Of a DNA stretch of 64,000 nucleotides, positions 34,928 to 43,511 are shown piece after piece (within the stretch, counting starts at the first letter, position 1; each line of letters starts with the position of its first letter). The position numbers were made by a program, and so were the translations under genes. Below the pieces are notes generated by a model. It searched no databases. It was not told the DNA's origin and saw nothing but the letters and a program-made list of their open reading frames with translations. The DNA is from JBHJGP01 sp050331695 (GTDB lineage Bacteria; Pseudomonadota; Alphaproteobacteria; Geminicoccales; Geminicoccaceae): the NCBI GenBank assembly GCA_050331695.1, contig JBHJGP010000012.1:1-64000 (forward strand), read 5' to 3'.

Positions 34928-35062
34928 CGGCTTGGCCCGAAGGCATCAGACGAGGATTTGTCAGGGAATTCCCTTATTCAGGATCTCCCTAACTATCCCG
35001 ACGGCCCTTCCCACTGTCTGATGCAAGCAACCAAACACACAGCGCTGGTTGTGGAGGACACA

Positions 35063-35764
35063 ATGATGCACTTGGAGGTCGGAGGTCAGGGAAGCGCAGC
35101 GCATCAACCCAATCTGGTGGCCGGCAACCTGGACGACGTTGTCGGCAAAAGCCCGATCCGAGATCTTTTCGATCACACGTCTGTTCCGCGACGCATCTTG
35201 CCGGGAGCCACAATCTGCCTGCATGGCGAGCCGGCAGATACCGTCTATCAGATTACCGCCGGCGTGGTGAGATGCTGTTTGATCAACACGGAGGGTCAAA
35301 GACAGATCGTTCGGTTCGCCATCGCCGGGCAGTTTCTGGGCTTTGCCGCGATCGACAGCTGGCATTTCACCGCGGAAGCCTTGAGTCACGTGAGGCTTCG
35401 CTCGATTTCGCGTGACACGCTGGAAACCGCCCTTGTGGAGGACAGAGAACTGCAACGGGAGGTTCGGCGGCTGGTGACGGACGAGCTCAAGCATCGAGAG
35501 CAGCAGCTTATCATGATGGCATACATGCCGGCCTGCCAGCGTCTCTTGTGTTTTCTCGAGGCGTTCGCGGGCGCAACCGTCACGGTTGGCGGCTATACGG
35601 TTCTGCCGATGACGCGGCAGGATATCGGTGACTATCTGGGCCTGTCTTTGGAAACGGTGAGCCGAGCGTTCACCAAGCTGAAGCGCGACCAGGTCATCGA
35701 AATGGAGGGATCGGACCACTATCGCTTCATCGACGGAGCGTCGAGTGGTACATTAGCCGCTTGA
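35063..35764 (+). CDS. Crp/Fnr-family regulator, FixK-like
   Basis: A 233-residue Crp/Fnr protein with an N-terminal cyclic-nucleotide-binding-like beta roll (about 32-145) and a C-terminal winged helix (155-225). The recognition helix reads E-T-V-S-R (197-201), the E-x-x-S-R motif that in FNR and FixK contacts TTGA half-sites. No cluster of N-terminal cysteines is present, so it is not an iron-sulfur FNR, but matches FixK. GGAGG precedes ATG 35063. It follows fixLJ and is closed by a strong terminator. It is the likely reader of the TTGA-N6-TCAA sites in 26-42 kb. Confidence 0.87.
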   Translation: MMHLEVGGQGSAAHQPNLVAGNLDDVVGKSPIRDLFDHTSVPRRILPGATICLHGEPADTVYQITAGVVRCCLINTEGQRQIVRFAIAGQFLGFAAIDSWHFTAEALSHVRLRSISRDTLETALVEDRELQREVRRLVTDELKHREQQLIMMAYMPACQRLLCFLEAFAGATVTVGGYTVLPMTRQDIGDYLGLSLETVSRAFTKLKRDQVIEMEGSDHYRFIDGASSGTLAA

Positions 35765-35782
35765 GCGTCGCCCATGCAGATA

Positions 35783-35811
35783 GGCTCGCGGACCCCCCGC
35801 GAGCCCTTTTT
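35783..35811 (+). terminator. Rho-independent terminator of the fixLJ-K block
   Basis: GGCTCGCGG (35783-35791) and CCGCGAGCC (35797-35805) form a perfect 9-bp stem with a five-base loop, followed by a run of five T (35807-35811). It lies 19 bases after the FixK-like stop and touches the stop of the convergent zinc-finger gene. Confidence 0.85.
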
Positions 35812-35992
35812 ACTCCGCCTTCGGCCACGAGGCTCGTGAAATGCGCGGGGCCGCGGCCGTCCGGCGATAGGTGAGACCGCAAACGGGACAGCGCGCGATC
35901 TCACTTTCCGGGAGCTGCAATCGCCGGGGCTCGTGCGGCGCGTCTGGAGGACCGTCACAGACCACCTGGGAACTCGCCACCTCAAGCGGCAT
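35810..35992 (-). CDS. Small zinc-finger (CHCC-type) protein
   Basis: A 60-residue protein with Cys12-Asp-Gly, His20, and Cys35-P-V-Cys38 in the arrangement V-C-D-G ... H ... C-x2-C. This resembles zf-CHCC proteins related to the NDUFS6 subunit of complex I. The start at 35992 follows GAGGG; 36007 is also possible. It lies 35 bases after hsp20 on the same strand and is probably co-transcribed. Function is unknown. Confidence 0.65.
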   Translation of the reverse strand: MPLEVASSQVVCDGPPDAPHEPRRLQLPESEIARCPVCGLTYRRTAAAPRISRASWPKAE

Positions 35993-36027
35993 GTTCCGTG
36001 CCCTCATCGGTGCCGGTCCGAGCGATC

Positions 36028-36522
36028 CTAGGCGGCCTTCTTAACGTTGATCTTGTGCGATGCAGGCTGTGTGTCGGCTGGTTTCGGCAAGGTCACTTTG
36101 AGAACGCCGTTCTCGAAGCGCGCGTTGACCTTTTTGGGATCGATGCCCGCGGGCACCCGTATGGTGCGCTCGAAGAGCCCGTAGGAGCGTTCCGTCACGC
36201 GCCAGTCCTTGTCGGTGCGCTCAGCCTCCGACTTCTTTTCGGCCCGGATCCGCAACAGATCGTCCTCGAGCGTGACCGACAGATCCTCATCCGCAACACC
36301 TGGAAGATCGGCCGAGACCTCGATCTCGCCCTCGCTCTCGCCGATGTCGACCCGAAGGCCGAGCGCGCCGCCAGATCCATCACCCCGCTGCGCCCACGAC
36401 ATCTGCGGCATAGAGAAAGCGTGGAACATGCGATCCATCTCTTCCTGAAGCGCCCTGAATGCGCCGGGCGCCGTTACAAAGCCCGATGTGGCACCCTTCG
36501 ACGGTTCCGACTTCGTCACCAT
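36028..36522 (-). CDS. Hsp20/alpha-crystallin small heat-shock protein
   Basis: A 164-residue small heat-shock protein. The alpha-crystallin domain runs from about residue 50 to 150, with V-D-I-G-E-S-E-G-E-I, A-D-L-P-G-V-A-D-E-D and the closing A-R-F-E-N-G-V-L-K-V-T-L-P-K-P. The ATG at 36522 is preceded by GGAGGT, and another ATG at 36543 lies upstream. It is an ATP-independent holdase. A perfect FixK/FNR-type site lies 112.5 bp upstream, so induction by oxygen limitation is expected; hspX of the DosR regulon is the parallel. Confidence 0.92.
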   Translation of the reverse strand: MVTKSEPSKGATSGFVTAPGAFRALQEEMDRMFHAFSMPQMSWAQRGDGSGGALGLRVDIGESEGEIEVSADLPGVADEDLSVTLEDDLLRIRAEKKSEAERTDKDWRVTERSYGLFERTIRVPAGIDPKKVNARFENGVLKVTLPKPADTQPASHKINVKKAA

Positions 36523-36627
36523 GTCTACCTCCATGTCAAACATCCATCGGCTGGTCGGCTCGGCTTTGCCCGTTCTTGCTCTTGACCATCCGCAGGCCGA
36601 AGCTGCATCGCCTGGCTCGGGCCTGCG

Positions 36628-36641
36628 TTGACGGTGGTCAA
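36628..36641. promoter_or_regulatory. Candidate FixK/FNR box
   Basis: TTGAC-GGTG-GTCAA, a perfect dyad centred 112.5 bp upstream of the hsp20 start and just downstream of the ABC permease stop. Confidence 0.72.
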
Positions 36642-36667
36642 AAGCGCGGCGCCAAAGCGAAAGGCCT

Positions 36668-37783
36668 TCAGCGATCGATGCTGATCGATCGCCGAAACAG
36701 TCCCAGACTTGCGGCGAAGAACAGGAGGCTTAGGCAGCCGATCGCGGCGAAAAAGGGCCAGACGTTCGAGAGATCAGCCCCTTTGTACATGATCGCCTGG
36801 CTCGCGCTGATGAAGTGACGTGATGGCAGGACGACCGTAAGGGTCTGCAGCCAGTCAGGCTGGCTTTCCACCGGTGTGTCGCCGCCGGAAAGAAGCTGGA
36901 TGGGCATGATTGCGAGAACGATCAGGAGACCGAACTGGGCCATCGAGCGGGCGATGGTCGCGATCAGGAGGCCGAGCGCCGTCGCCGAGAACAGGTACAG
37001 CACCGCGCCAAACAAGAATAATGGCATGGATCCCTGGATCCGAACGCCGAGGAAGCCCTCGACAATGACGAGCATCGCAACAATGGCGGCGATCAACACG
37101 ACGGCGCCGTTGGCCCACACCTTCGCCATCGCGATGTCGAACGGCGCCAGCGGCATGGCGAGCAGGTGTTCGATGGTGCCGTGTTCCCGCTCACGGACCA
37201 AAGCGGCACCGGTCAGAATGATCGTCAGCGTTGTGATGTTGTTGATCAGGGAGATCACGCTCTGAAATTGAACCGTGTCCCGATTGGGATTGAAGGCGCT
37301 TCGGATCACAAGATCGATCGGCTGCGGTGGCGCAAGGTCCTGGCGCGTCGCGAACCGGCGGATCTCGTCGGCAAGGATGTTCTGAATATAAGAAGCACCG
37401 ATCCCGGCTTGTTCCATCGCCGTTGCATCGATCAAGAGCTGTAGCTCCGGCGTCCGCCTCGCCCTGATATCCGCCTCGAATTCAGGCGGCACGCTGACCA
37501 CGAACAGGTATTGACCAGCGTCCATTGCCCGGTCGATCTGCAAGGCCTCGATGTAGTCGACGGTTTGAAATTCTGGCGCGAAGAAAGCGGCGGCGAACCT
37601 TCGGGAAAGCGCCGAGCGGTCTTCGTCGACGAACGCGATTGAGGCGTTGTTGACCGACGTCGACGTGCCGGTGGCCTCCATGATCAATCCAAAGCTGAAG
37701 GAGTAGATGAGCAGGAACATCATGACCCGGTCGCGCCGCAGGCTGACCATTTCCTTCAACCCAAGCCAAAAGATCCGGGCCAC
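36668..37783 (-). CDS. ABC-2 type transporter permease (YhhJ-like)
   Basis: A 371-residue membrane protein with one N-terminal membrane segment, a large extracytoplasmic domain (about 50-170) and five C-terminal membrane segments, the ABC-2 layout. The start is a GTG at 37783, five bases past the stop of the RbbA-like gene, with AGGAG upstream. It completes a YhiI-RbbA-YhhJ set and probably pairs with the fused permease half of the RbbA-like protein to export an unknown substrate. Confidence 0.85.
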   Translation of the reverse strand: MARIFWLGLKEMVSLRRDRVMMFLLIYSFSFGLIMEATGTSTSVNNASIAFVDEDRSALSRRFAAAFFAPEFQTVDYIEALQIDRAMDAGQYLFVVSVPPEFEADIRARRTPELQLLIDATAMEQAGIGASYIQNILADEIRRFATRQDLAPPQPIDLVIRSAFNPNRDTVQFQSVISLINNITTLTIILTGAALVREREHGTIEHLLAMPLAPFDIAMAKVWANGAVVLIAAIVAMLVIVEGFLGVRIQGSMPLFLFGAVLYLFSATALGLLIATIARSMAQFGLLIVLAIMPIQLLSGGDTPVESQPDWLQTLTVVLPSRHFISASQAIMYKGADLSNVWPFFAAIGCLSLLFFAASLGLFRRSISIDR

Positions 37784-37787
37784 GGCT

Positions 37788-40499
37788 TCAGCGCTCCTGG
37801 GATCTGAGAAGCAGGACCGCAATCAATGTGAAGACAGGCCCGAACAGGCTTAGCGCCAGGATATCGGGCGCAAGATCCGACCATCCGAGCCCCTTGGTGA
37901 AGGCCCCGACATTGAGGTGCAGGAAATAGGAGGCCGGCCACAGGGAGCCGAAAACGCGGGCGCCGCCGTCGAGCGTCGAGACCGGCTGCAACAGTCCCGA
38001 GAACTGGATGGTAGGAATGATCGATGCGAGCGTGGTCGCAAAAACCGCGGCCACTTGGCTGGAGGTCAGCGTTGCGATGATCAAGCCGAACGAGGTCGTG
38101 GCCCAGGTGTAGAACACAGCGCCTACCGTCAGCGCCAAGACATTGCCCTTCAGCGGCACACCGAAGAGGGCCACGGTCATCGAGGTGAGCAGAAAAAAGT
38201 TCAAAAACGCGATCAGAATGTAGGGCGATTGCTTGCCGGCGAGGAACTCGAGCTTGGTCGTCGGCGTGACGTAGAAATTGGTGATCGAGCCCAGTTCCTT
38301 TTCCCTGGCCACGCTCACCGCGGTCAAAATAGCTGGCAGCATGATCAACAGGATGGCGGGCATGGCGGGCGCCATGGCGTTGATGCTCTCGAAGCCGGGA
38401 TTGTAGCGAAATCGGGGCTCGATTTGGGCAAGCGGCGGCGTCAACACGCCGGTTTGCCCTTCCCATTCGGCGACGAAGCTGTTGTGGATCCCGGTGACAT
38501 AGCCCTCGACCGTCTCCCCCTTGAAGGGCATCGCGCCGTCGACGGTTGCCAGCACCTCGGGACGGGTGCCGGATCTGAGGTCTCGTCCGAAGCCAGGCGG
38601 AATTTCCAAAGCCAGCGTGATGTCGCCGTCGATCAAGCGCTCGCGCCCCTCGACCGAAGACCACAGGGGCACGGTTTGCGAGAAGTATCGGGATCCCTCG
38701 AAAGCCGCGATGTAGGCCCGGCTTTCGGGGCTTCGGTCCTGGTCGAGAACGGCGAACTCCAGATCCTCGATGTCCAGCGAAATCCCAAAACAGAAGATCA
38801 CCATCAATATCGCCGAGCCGAAGAAGGCGAAGGCGATCCGCACCGGGTCCGCGAACACGTTGAGGAATTCGCAGCGGGCATAAGCCCGGAACCGTCTGAG
38901 GCTGAGCCCGTGGCCCGTATCGGACCGTTCCGGCGGTTCTGCGACAGGCAAATCGTCGGCGAATGGCGCCACCGCGCTGGTCGCCTCGACAAGATGGTGG
39001 ACAAAAGCCTCTTCCAGCGACCGGACACCGGCATTCCGTACGAGCACCGCAGGCGCATCGCACGCCAAGACCTTGCCAGCGTGCATTAACGAGACCCGGT
39101 CGCAACGCTCGGCCTCGCTCATGAAGTGGGTCGAGATAAAAATGGTCACCCCCCGGTCCCGGGACAGCTCCACCAGCAGCGCCCAAAACGCGTCTCGGGC
39201 TTCCGGGTCGACACCAGAGGTCGGTTCATCAAGGATCAGGATGCGGGGCTCATGAATGACCGCAACCGCAAGAGACAGGCGTTGGCGAACACCTAGCGGC
39301 AACGCGTCCGCGCGCTCTGACAGATAGGTTTCAAGGCCGAAGCGCTGCCCCAACTCCCGCATTCGGGCGATCCGCCTCTGCCTGTCGAGCGAGAAGATCC
39401 GAGCGTGGAGTTCCAGGTTCTGGCCAACCGTGAGTTCGCCGTAGAGAGAGAACGACTGGCTCATATAGCCGATGTCCCGGCGGGCCTCGCGGCTCTGGGC
39501 CTCCACAGGCTGACCGAAGATCCACGCCTCGCCGTCGCTCACCGGTAACAGGCCCGTGAGCATCTTCATCGTTGTCGACTTGCCGCAGCCGTTGGAACCG
39601 AGAAAGCCGAAGATCTCGCCACGCTGAATCTGAAAACTCACATGATCCACGGCGGTGAACGGGCCGAACCGTCTGGTCAGCCCCTGGGCCGAGATGACCG
39701 GTTCGCCATCCAGATTGCTTCGGGGTGGGATGACGAGCGGTTCGTGGCTCGACGCGTGAGGCAGGAGCGAGCGGTAGGCCGCCTCGAGGCTGTCCTGGCC
39801 GGAGGATCGGATGATCTGGTCCGGTGTTCCGGTGGCCAGAACGCGGCCCTCGTCCATCGCCACCAACCAGTCGAAGCCCTCGGCCTCCTCCATGTAGGCG
39901 GTCGAGACGATCACGCTGATCGAAGGTCGCCTGCTTCGAATGGCGTTCACCAGCTGCCAGAACTGAAGCCGGGAAAGCGGGTCGACACCGGTGGTGGGCT
40001 CATCCAGCACCAGGAGGTCTGGCTCGTGGATCAACGCGCAGCAGAGACCCAGCTTCTGCTTCATGCCGCCCGACAGTTTCCCTGCTTGGCGATCCGGAAA
40101 TGGCGCCAGGCCGGTCGCCTCGAGGAGCTGGGCCGCGCGCCGTTCACGATCGGCACGATCCAGACCGAACAGCCGGCCGAAAAAGTCGAGATTCTCCGCC
40201 ACGGTGAGCTCGGCATAGAGGTTCCTGCCGAGGCCTTGCGGCATATAGGCGATCCGCGGGCAGACGCGGCGTCGGTCCTTCATCTCAGCCACATTACCGC
40301 CGAGAACCCGGACGCGCCCGACCTGAACCCGTTTCACGCCGGTGAGCAGACCCAGAAGCGTGGATTTGCCGACACCGTCGGGACCGATCAGGCCGACCAG
40401 TCGGGCCGACGGAACGCTCAGGCTCAGATCATCGACGGCAATCGTCTTGCCGTAACGATGGACCCCCCGCTCGACCTCGGCACAGGGCTCGCCAGTCAT
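37788..40499 (-). CDS. RbbA-like fused ABC protein (two ATPase domains plus ABC-2 permease)
   Basis: A 903-residue protein. The first ATPase domain (about 5-230) has Walker A G-P-D-G-V-G-K-S-T, signature L-S-G-G-M-K-Q-K and Walker B L-L-V-L-D-E-P. The second (about 260-490) has Walker A G-S-N-G-C-G-K-S-T and Walker B L-I-L-D-E-P, but its signature reads L-P-L-G-V-R-Q-R, a departure from LSGGQ. An ABC-2 permease occupies the rest. This matches E. coli RbbA. The start at 40499 overlaps the HlyD-like stop as ATGA. Exporter or ribosome-associated roles have both been proposed for the family. Confidence 0.87.
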   Translation of the reverse strand: MTGEPCAEVERGVHRYGKTIAVDDLSLSVPSARLVGLIGPDGVGKSTLLGLLTGVKRVQVGRVRVLGGNVAEMKDRRRVCPRIAYMPQGLGRNLYAELTVAENLDFFGRLFGLDRADRERRAAQLLEATGLAPFPDRQAGKLSGGMKQKLGLCCALIHEPDLLVLDEPTTGVDPLSRLQFWQLVNAIRSRRPSISVIVSTAYMEEAEGFDWLVAMDEGRVLATGTPDQIIRSSGQDSLEAAYRSLLPHASSHEPLVIPPRSNLDGEPVISAQGLTRRFGPFTAVDHVSFQIQRGEIFGFLGSNGCGKSTTMKMLTGLLPVSDGEAWIFGQPVEAQSREARRDIGYMSQSFSLYGELTVGQNLELHARIFSLDRQRRIARMRELGQRFGLETYLSERADALPLGVRQRLSLAVAVIHEPRILILDEPTSGVDPEARDAFWALLVELSRDRGVTIFISTHFMSEAERCDRVSLMHAGKVLACDAPAVLVRNAGVRSLEEAFVHHLVEATSAVAPFADDLPVAEPPERSDTGHGLSLRRFRAYARCEFLNVFADPVRIAFAFFGSAILMVIFCFGISLDIEDLEFAVLDQDRSPESRAYIAAFEGSRYFSQTVPLWSSVEGRERLIDGDITLALEIPPGFGRDLRSGTRPEVLATVDGAMPFKGETVEGYVTGIHNSFVAEWEGQTGVLTPPLAQIEPRFRYNPGFESINAMAPAMPAILLIMLPAILTAVSVAREKELGSITNFYVTPTTKLEFLAGKQSPYILIAFLNFFLLTSMTVALFGVPLKGNVLALTVGAVFYTWATTSFGLIIATLTSSQVAAVFATTLASIIPTIQFSGLLQPVSTLDGGARVFGSLWPASYFLHLNVGAFTKGLGWSDLAPDILALSLFGPVFTLIAVLLLRSQER

Positions 40500-41494
40500 T
40501 CGAACAGTTCCGGTGGCATCCGGCGGTTGAGCCTTTCGGGCCATTCGACCGAGGGGCGGAGACGGACGTAGGCGACCCCGCGAATGCCGGTCTTCACGTG
40601 CGTGGTCCGATTGGCCACGAGCTCCGGCGGGATCCTCACCCGCACCCTAAAGACCAGCTTCTCCCGCTCGGCCAACGTCTCGACCTGCTTCGGCGTGAAC
40701 TGCGCCTCGGGCGAGACGAAGCTGACATGTGCCGGGATTGCGTAATCCGGCATGGGATCGACGACGATTCGAGCCTCGGCGCCCAACGGCAGCCTGCCGG
40801 CGTCCTCGGCCGGCAGAAAGATCTCCATGTAGATGTTCTCGAGGCTCAGAAGGGTCAGTATCGGCTGGCCGGCCGCCAACACCTCGCCGGGTTCGGCAAG
40901 TCGATAGAGCACCCGGCCGGTGACCGGCGCGATCAGTTCATGGTCGATAATCTGGCTCTCGATCCGGCGCACCTCGGCTTCGGCGGCGACGATTTGCCGT
41001 TCGACGGTGCCGACATGGGCCTCGGCGGCACGTAACGCGGCTTGCGCGACATCACGATCGGTCTGACGCTGCTCGAAGATGGAGGTCGAGACATGACCCT
41101 TCTCCACCAGGGTCGCCGCCCGGACGAGTTCCTGGTCGGCAAGACGCAATTCGCTGCGGCGTTGCGCTACCAGCGCCTCGGCCTCACTCAAGGTATCGCG
41201 CGCCAAAGCGGCCTCTGCCTGGGCCCGGTCAAGGGTGGCGAGGAGCTCCCTTGTGTCGATCAAAGCCAGAAGCTGACCGGCCTCGACCAAAGCCCCCTCG
41301 GAAGCCTGGATGCTGTCAACGCGGCCGGAGTATTTAGGCGCGATATCGACCTGATCGGCCTCAAGCCGTCCGTTGCCGACAACGATCCCGTCCGGCAATT
41401 CGTCGCGTTGCTGATCGAACCAGAGGAAGGCAGCGACGCCAGCTCCCGCCAGGAGAGCGGCAACCAGAGAAAGCCGGGTCTTCCACCGCGCCAT
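40496..41494 (-). CDS. HlyD-family membrane fusion protein (YhiI-like)
   Basis: A 332-residue periplasmic adaptor. An N-terminal membrane anchor (about 8-26) is followed by a lipoyl-like half (Y-S-G-R-V-D-S-I-Q-A-S-E-G-A-L-V-E-A-G-Q-L-L), a long coiled coil rich in Ala, Glu and Arg, and the returning half with A-P-V-T-G-R-V-L-Y-R. ATG 41494 is preceded by GAGGCGAG. It is the first gene of a three-gene operon. A near-consensus FixK/FNR-type site is centred 82.5 bp upstream, shared with the divergent PHA synthase. Confidence 0.88.
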   Translation of the reverse strand: MARWKTRLSLVAALLAGAGVAAFLWFDQQRDELPDGIVVGNGRLEADQVDIAPKYSGRVDSIQASEGALVEAGQLLALIDTRELLATLDRAQAEAALARDTLSEAEALVAQRRSELRLADQELVRAATLVEKGHVSTSIFEQRQTDRDVAQAALRAAEAHVGTVERQIVAAEAEVRRIESQIIDHELIAPVTGRVLYRLAEPGEVLAAGQPILTLLSLENIYMEIFLPAEDAGRLPLGAEARIVVDPMPDYAIPAHVSFVSPEAQFTPKQVETLAEREKLVFRVRVRIPPELVANRTTHVKTGIRGVAYVRLRPSVEWPERLNRRMPPELFE

Positions 41495-41569
41495 AAGAAA
41501 ATTCTCGCCTCGCTCGGCATGGAGTTGACGTTGTGGTGTGGTCTCTGGCGTGGCTTGCCGGAGCTTGCT

Positions 41570-41583
41570 TTGCGCTTGGTCAA
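41570..41583. promoter_or_regulatory. Candidate FixK/FNR box with one mismatch (divergent)
   Basis: TTGCG-CTTG-GTCAA keeps the right arm but has C for A in the left. It lies between the divergent HlyD-like and PHA synthase genes at 82.5 and about 75.5 bp from their likely starts, the same spacing as the other sites. Confidence 0.45.
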
Positions 41584-41651
41584 AATCGGTACTTGAAGGG
41601 GGCGCTAGCCTCGCTGGGAAACGGTCCGCAAGCAGCCGCGCGAGCGATCTC

Positions 41652-43469
41652 TTGGACACCATCAGAGCAAGATCTGCGCCCCAGACGAAGCCCTTCACCG
41701 AAATCAGTCCGCGACGACCGGTGGAGGCGAGCGAAACCTACACTTCGGTCATGTTCGGCGAGGTGCTCGACCGCTCACTCCACGCGCTCGCCGCCCGGGC
41801 CACCCTGGGCCTCTCGCCGGCGGCCCTGCTCTCCGCCTGGAGCAATTGGTCGGTACATCTCGCAACCTCGCCCGGCAAGCAGATTAGGCTCGTCGACAAG
41901 GCTATCCGTAAAGGGATGCGCTATCAGCGCTATGTTTGGCGATGCGCCCTCACCGGCGGCAGGAGCGAGCCCTGTATCGAACCGCTGGTTCAGGACAGGC
42001 GATTTCGATCCCAGGGCTGGCAGGAGCCGCCCTTCAACCTTCTCCACCAGGCCTTCCTTCTCCAACAACAGTGGTGGTGGAATGCCACAACCGGCATCAG
42101 GGGCGTCACGCCGCAACACGAAAGAGCGATCGAGTTCCTGGTGAGACAGTTCTTGGACGTGGTTTCGCCATCCAACTTCGCTGCCACCAACCCGGAAGTT
42201 ATTGCGCGTACCCGGGAGGCGTTCGGCATGAACTTCGTCCAAGGCTTCGCCAACTGGATGGAGGACGCCGAACGGGTCATCGCCGGTAAGACCGATCACC
42301 CTTCAACCGAGTTCACCGTCGGCAAAACGGTGGCCGCCACCGAGGGCCAGGTGATCTATCGCAACCGTCTGATCGAGCTCATACAATGCCAGCCGGAGAC
42401 CACTACAGTTCATCCCGAGCCGGTCCTGATCGTGCCGGCGTGGATCATGAAATACTACGTCCTGGATCTCAGCCCGGAGAACTCGCTGGTTCGCTACCTG
42501 ACCGAGCAGGGCTTCACCGTGTTCATGGTCTCCTGGCTCAATCCCACCGCCGAGGAACGCGATCTGGGGATGGCGGATTATCTGGCGAACGGGCCTATGG
42601 CCGCGCTGGACGTAGTCCAGGCGATCACCGACGCCGACCGAGTGCACGCTTGCGGCTATTGTCTGGGGGGCACGCTGCTGATGATCGCCGCGGCTGCCAT
42701 GGCCCGAGACAGCGACGAACGCCTTGCCAGCTTAACGCTGTTCGCCGCCCAGTCCGACTTCACCGAAGCGGGCGAGCTCATGCTGTTCATCGACGAGAGC
42801 CAGGTAACGTTCCTCGAGGACATGATGTGGGAGCAGGGTTACCTGGACGCCAGCCAGATGGCGGGTGCCTTCCAAATGCTGCGCTCCAATGATTTGATCT
42901 GGTCGCGGATCACCCGCGACTATTTGATGGGCGAGCGCCAGCCGCAGATCGATTTGATGGCCTGGAACGCTGACACGACCCGCATGCCCTATCGCATGCA
43001 CTCTGAATATCTGCGCCAACTGTTCCTCGAAAACCAATTGGCCACCGGACGCTACCGGGTCGACGGTGAGACAATCGCTCTTTCCGATATCCGAACGCCC
43101 ATGTTCACGGTCGCAACCGAGAGCGATCACGTCGCGCCCTGGCGATCGGTCTACAAGGTTCATCTTCTGTTCGACGCGGACGTCACCTTCGTCCTGACCA
43201 ATGGCGGGCACAATGCGGGCATCGTCTCTGAGCCGGGGCACCCGCGCCGGCGCTTCCGCATCAAGGTGACGGGCGCCCACGACCCCTACCAGGATCCGGA
43301 CACCTGGCTTGAGAACGCAGAGCAGCGAGACGGTTCCTGGTGGCCGGCCTGGACCGACTGGCTGGCGGAACGGTCTGGCGGGCAAGTCGAGCCGCCCGCC
43401 ATAGGCGCGCCGGCGTCGGGCTACCGACCGCTCTGCCCGGCGCCGGGATTGTACGTTCTTCAGAATTGA
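41652..43469 (+). CDS. Polyhydroxyalkanoate synthase (class I-like)
   Basis: An alpha/beta-hydrolase-fold polymerase of about 605 residues. The PHA-synthase lipase-like box G-Y-C-L-G-G supplies the catalytic Cys. The Asp in E-S-D-H-V-A-P-W and the His in G-G-H-N-A-G-I complete the triad. The N-terminal PhaC segment (Q-Q-W-W-W-N) is present. The start is uncertain: the frame is open from 41538. I favour TTG 41652 because the regulatory site lies at 41570-41583; GTG 41721 and ATG 41751 are alternatives. It polymerises hydroxyacyl-CoA into storage granules and would act with the phasin. Confidence 0.87.
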   Translation: MDTIRARSAPQTKPFTEISPRRPVEASETYTSVMFGEVLDRSLHALAARATLGLSPAALLSAWSNWSVHLATSPGKQIRLVDKAIRKGMRYQRYVWRCALTGGRSEPCIEPLVQDRRFRSQGWQEPPFNLLHQAFLLQQQWWWNATTGIRGVTPQHERAIEFLVRQFLDVVSPSNFAATNPEVIARTREAFGMNFVQGFANWMEDAERVIAGKTDHPSTEFTVGKTVAATEGQVIYRNRLIELIQCQPETTTVHPEPVLIVPAWIMKYYVLDLSPENSLVRYLTEQGFTVFMVSWLNPTAEERDLGMADYLANGPMAALDVVQAITDADRVHACGYCLGGTLLMIAAAAMARDSDERLASLTLFAAQSDFTEAGELMLFIDESQVTFLEDMMWEQGYLDASQMAGAFQMLRSNDLIWSRITRDYLMGERQPQIDLMAWNADTTRMPYRMHSEYLRQLFLENQLATGRYRVDGETIALSDIRTPMFTVATESDHVAPWRSVYKVHLLFDADVTFVLTNGGHNAGIVSEPGHPRRRFRIKVTGAHDPYQDPDTWLENAEQRDGSWWPAWTDWLAERSGGQVEPPAIGAPASGYRPLCPAPGLYVLQN

Positions 43470-43511
43470 AGCCGGTGGTCGTCGGCGGTGTTCCGAAAAA
43501 CTTTGAAGACG

